Positions 22,285 to 23,597 of a stretch of 23,597 nucleotides of DNA are shown here, piece after piece. The notes beneath the pieces are model-generated. The model had not been told where the DNA came from. It did no database searches and saw only the letters and a list, made by a program, of their open reading frames with translations. The DNA is taken from positions 1-23,597 of the forward strand of contig CAYVKM010000059.1 of the NCBI GenBank assembly GCA_964452045.1, written 5' to 3'. Positions within the stretch are counted from its first letter, which is position 1; the number at the start of each line of letters is the position of its first letter. The DNA is from CAYVKM01 sp964452045. GTDB lineage: Bacteria > Calditrichota > Calditrichia > RBG-13-44-9. Position numbers and translations under genes: made by a program.

Positions 22285-23223
22285 ATGAAATATCTTGTCA
22301 CAGGCGGTGCCGGATTCATTGGTTCGAATATTGTTGAGGAATTGGTAAAACGTAAACACCAGGTAAGGGTTCTGGATAATTTTGCTACCGGACGGCGGCA
22401 GAATATCATTCCCTTCCTGAATAAAATTGAGTTAATCGAAGGCGATCTGCGAAGTTACCACATTGTGCGGGAAGCAGTGGATGGCGTGGATTTTGTCCTG
22501 CACCAGGGAGCGCTCCCGTCCGTGCCCCGTTCTATAAACGATCCCATCACCACCAACGAGGTAAACGTTACCGGTACACTGAATATTCTTAATGCTGCTA
22601 ACGATGCCGGAGTAAAACGGGTGGTTTTTGCCTCCTCTTCTTCCATATATGGAGACAGTGAGCGGTTGCCCAAGCAGGAAGACATAATGCCCAACCCGCT
22701 TTCACCCTATGCGGTCAGCAAATTAGCCGGAGAGAAATATCATCAGGTATTTTCCAAAATATATGATCTGCATACCACCTGTTTGAGATATTTCAATGTT
22801 TTTGGTCCACGGCAGGATCCGACCTCCCAGTATTCTGCGGTTATTCCCAAATTTATCACGGCGATTGCCCAAAACCGGCAACCGGTGATTTATGGCGATG
22901 GTCTGCAGTCCCGGGATTTTACTTTTGTGACCAACGTTATCCAGGCTAATATTCTGGCCACCGAAGTGGATTCACCTTCCGGGATGGTTTTCAATTGTGC
23001 CTGTCACGAACGGATCGATCTCAATCAACTGGTGGACAGCATCAATAAGATCATGCAGAAAAAAATCGCTCCGGTCTATTCCGATCCCCGGCCGGGTGAT
23101 GTAAAGCATTCATTTGCCGATATCGAACGGATTTCGAAATTTCTTAACTATAAACCAGGCGTCTTGTTTGAAGAAGGATTAAAGCGCACCATCGAATGGT
23201 ATACCTCAAAAAATGAAGGATAA
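22285..23223 (+). CDS. NAD-dependent nucleotide-sugar epimerase, WbpP/GalE type
   Basis: Extended short-chain dehydrogenase of 312 residues. The NAD-binding motif TGGAGFIG is at 6-13 (Gly7, Gly10, Gly13). Catalytic Tyr142 and Lys146 lie in SPYAVSKLAG, and the Ser is in ASSSSIYG (about 118-120). The block ALPSVPRSINDPITTNEVNVTG and the later CLRYFNVFGPRQDP, SAVIPKFI and YGDGLQSRDFTFV closely resemble WbpP/TviC UDP-N-acetylglucosamine 4-epimerases, so a UDP-GlcNAc or UDP-glucose C4 epimerase is the best guess. It would serve surface polysaccharide or lipopolysaccharide sugar supply in the cytosol. The ATG has GAGGA about 7 nt upstream. No glycosyltransferases are visible, although the gene downstream is cut off by the window. 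Confidence 0.92.
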   Translation: MKYLVTGGAGFIGSNIVEELVKRKHQVRVLDNFATGRRQNIIPFLNKIELIEGDLRSYHIVREAVDGVDFVLHQGALPSVPRSINDPITTNEVNVTGTLNILNAANDAGVKRVVFASSSSIYGDSERLPKQEDIMPNPLSPYAVSKLAGEKYHQVFSKIYDLHTTCLRYFNVFGPRQDPTSQYSAVIPKFITAIAQNRQPVIYGDGLQSRDFTFVTNVIQANILATEVDSPSGMVFNCACHERIDLNQLVDSINKIMQKKIAPVYSDPRPGDVKHSFADIERISKFLNYKPGVLFEEGLKRTIEWYTSKNEG

Positions 23224-23300
23224 TTCAGCAGTTTAAATTATAACATTTGGGGTTAAAGTTTAACAGATTTTATTCGATAACTTATTTAATAAATAATAGA

Positions 23301-23320
23301 TTAGATAACCTCTTATCTAA
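23301..23320. promoter_or_regulatory. 20-bp perfect palindrome with CCTC centre
   Basis: TTAGATAA and TTATCTAA flank CCTC, 78 nt after the epimerase stop. There is no T-run after it, so a protein-binding site is as likely as a terminator. Confidence 0.4.
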
Positions 23321-23448
23321 CCTTAAAATTTTGCTGAAAAGGGAGTTTCATCAAAGACCTCAAGTCAGGGAGTGAACCCGGGTAGTATACGGTTTTATCT
23401 GGAATTGTCGTGAAGAGTAAAAGTGGAAATATACCTTTTCAGTTTGTG

Positions 23449-23479
23449 GCAGAAGTTGAATTTCTGCAGTGGTTTTTTT
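23449..23479 (+). terminator. terminator-like hairpin with T7
   Basis: GCAGAA (23449-23454) pairs with TTCTGC (23462-23467), extended by one G-T pair. A T-run of seven at 23473-23479 follows five bases later. Confidence 0.5.
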
Positions 23480-23497
23480 GCTCGATGAGCAGATGGT

Positions 23498-23532
23498 AGC
23501 TGTTCTACCGCAGGTGGGATAGCTATTTTTTT
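23498..23532 (+). terminator. intrinsic terminator with 12-pair stem
   Basis: Every position of 23498-23509 pairs with 23513-23524 (three G-T wobbles) around a GCA loop. It is followed by A and seven T (23526-23532). It probably ends a transcript that starts within this gene-free tail or at the epimerase gene. Confidence 0.7.
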
Positions 23533-23570
23533 ATCAGTAAACTTTAATTTTGCGGTCTCGAAATTTTTCG

Positions 23571-23589
23571 GCCCCGTAAGTGACGGGGC
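23571..23589. repeat. GC-rich hairpin at the window end
   Basis: GCCCCGT (23571-23577) pairs perfectly with ACGGGGC (23583-23589) around an AAGTG loop. It is GC-rich in an otherwise AT-rich surrounding. The sequence continues beyond the window, so its context cannot be judged. Confidence 0.5.
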
Positions 23590-23597
23590 GGAGCTAT

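Larger units (their letters stand above)
23224..23597. other. 374-nt gene-free region rich in hairpins
   Basis: No coding frame of note was found. It holds a 20-nt palindrome (23301-23320), two terminator-like elements with T7 runs (23449-23479 and 23498-23532), a small GCTC/GAGC hairpin between them (23480-23490), and a GC-rich hairpin at the window edge (23571-23589). A small structured RNA, or the leader of a gene beyond the window, would explain the density. No known RNA family was recognised. Confidence 0.55.

Overview
The window carries a moderately AT-rich bacterial sequence from a Gram-negative-type organism. It has a lipobox lipoprotein, a TonB C-terminal domain, an OmpA-like domain protein, a YbbR protein and Sec signal peptides. 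Gene content and style are compatible with the FCB group or Calditrichota-like lineages. That placement is an inference from family content only, and I hold it with low confidence. No rRNA or tRNA gene, CRISPR array, insertion sequence or integrase was seen.

Layout. (1) 1-1824 is the 3' part of katG (catalase-peroxidase), cut by the window edge and more GC-rich than everything after it. (2) 1825-4830 is a loosely packed stretch of small, separately spaced plus-strand genes. They encode a lipoprotein, a small YvlB/LiaX-type protein, a SnoaL/ester-cyclase-like protein, a secreted TonB-C-domain protein whose start is separated from its body by a one-base frameshift in a run of nine T, and a second SnoaL-like protein. 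Several of these genes are followed by long imperfect hairpins. (3) 4935-14611 is a dense plus-strand operon: priA, a secreted protein of unknown function, a DUF123 protein, mutM, a SAM hydrolase (DUF62), a YbbR protein, tsaD and a membrane-anchored von Willebrand A protein. It ends at a perfect bidirectional terminator that it shares with a convergent OPT-family transporter (14686-16677, minus strand). (4) 16898-18921 holds a secreted helical protein with a divergent OmpA-like domain and a stand-alone receiver-domain protein. The latter lies behind a near-perfect sigma-54 promoter with a 30-bp palindrome at enhancer distance. (5) 19441-23223 holds a DUF4438 protein, a TPR protein with an embedded excisionase-type helix-turn-helix and a basic tail, and a WbpP/GalE-type nucleotide-sugar epimerase. 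(6) 23224-23597 is non-coding and rich in hairpins, with two terminator-like elements.

How the genes fit together. The large operon mixes replication restart and base-excision repair (priA, mutM, possibly the DUF123 protein), tRNA modification (tsaD) and cell-envelope functions (YbbR, VWA protein). The right-hand third looks more regulatory and envelope-related. I did not find an obvious defence or biosynthetic system. The most distinctive signals are the sigma-54-controlled degenerate receiver protein, the homopolymer frameshift in the TonB-C gene, the TPR-HTH fusion, the long post-gene hairpins in the left region, and the structured non-coding tail.
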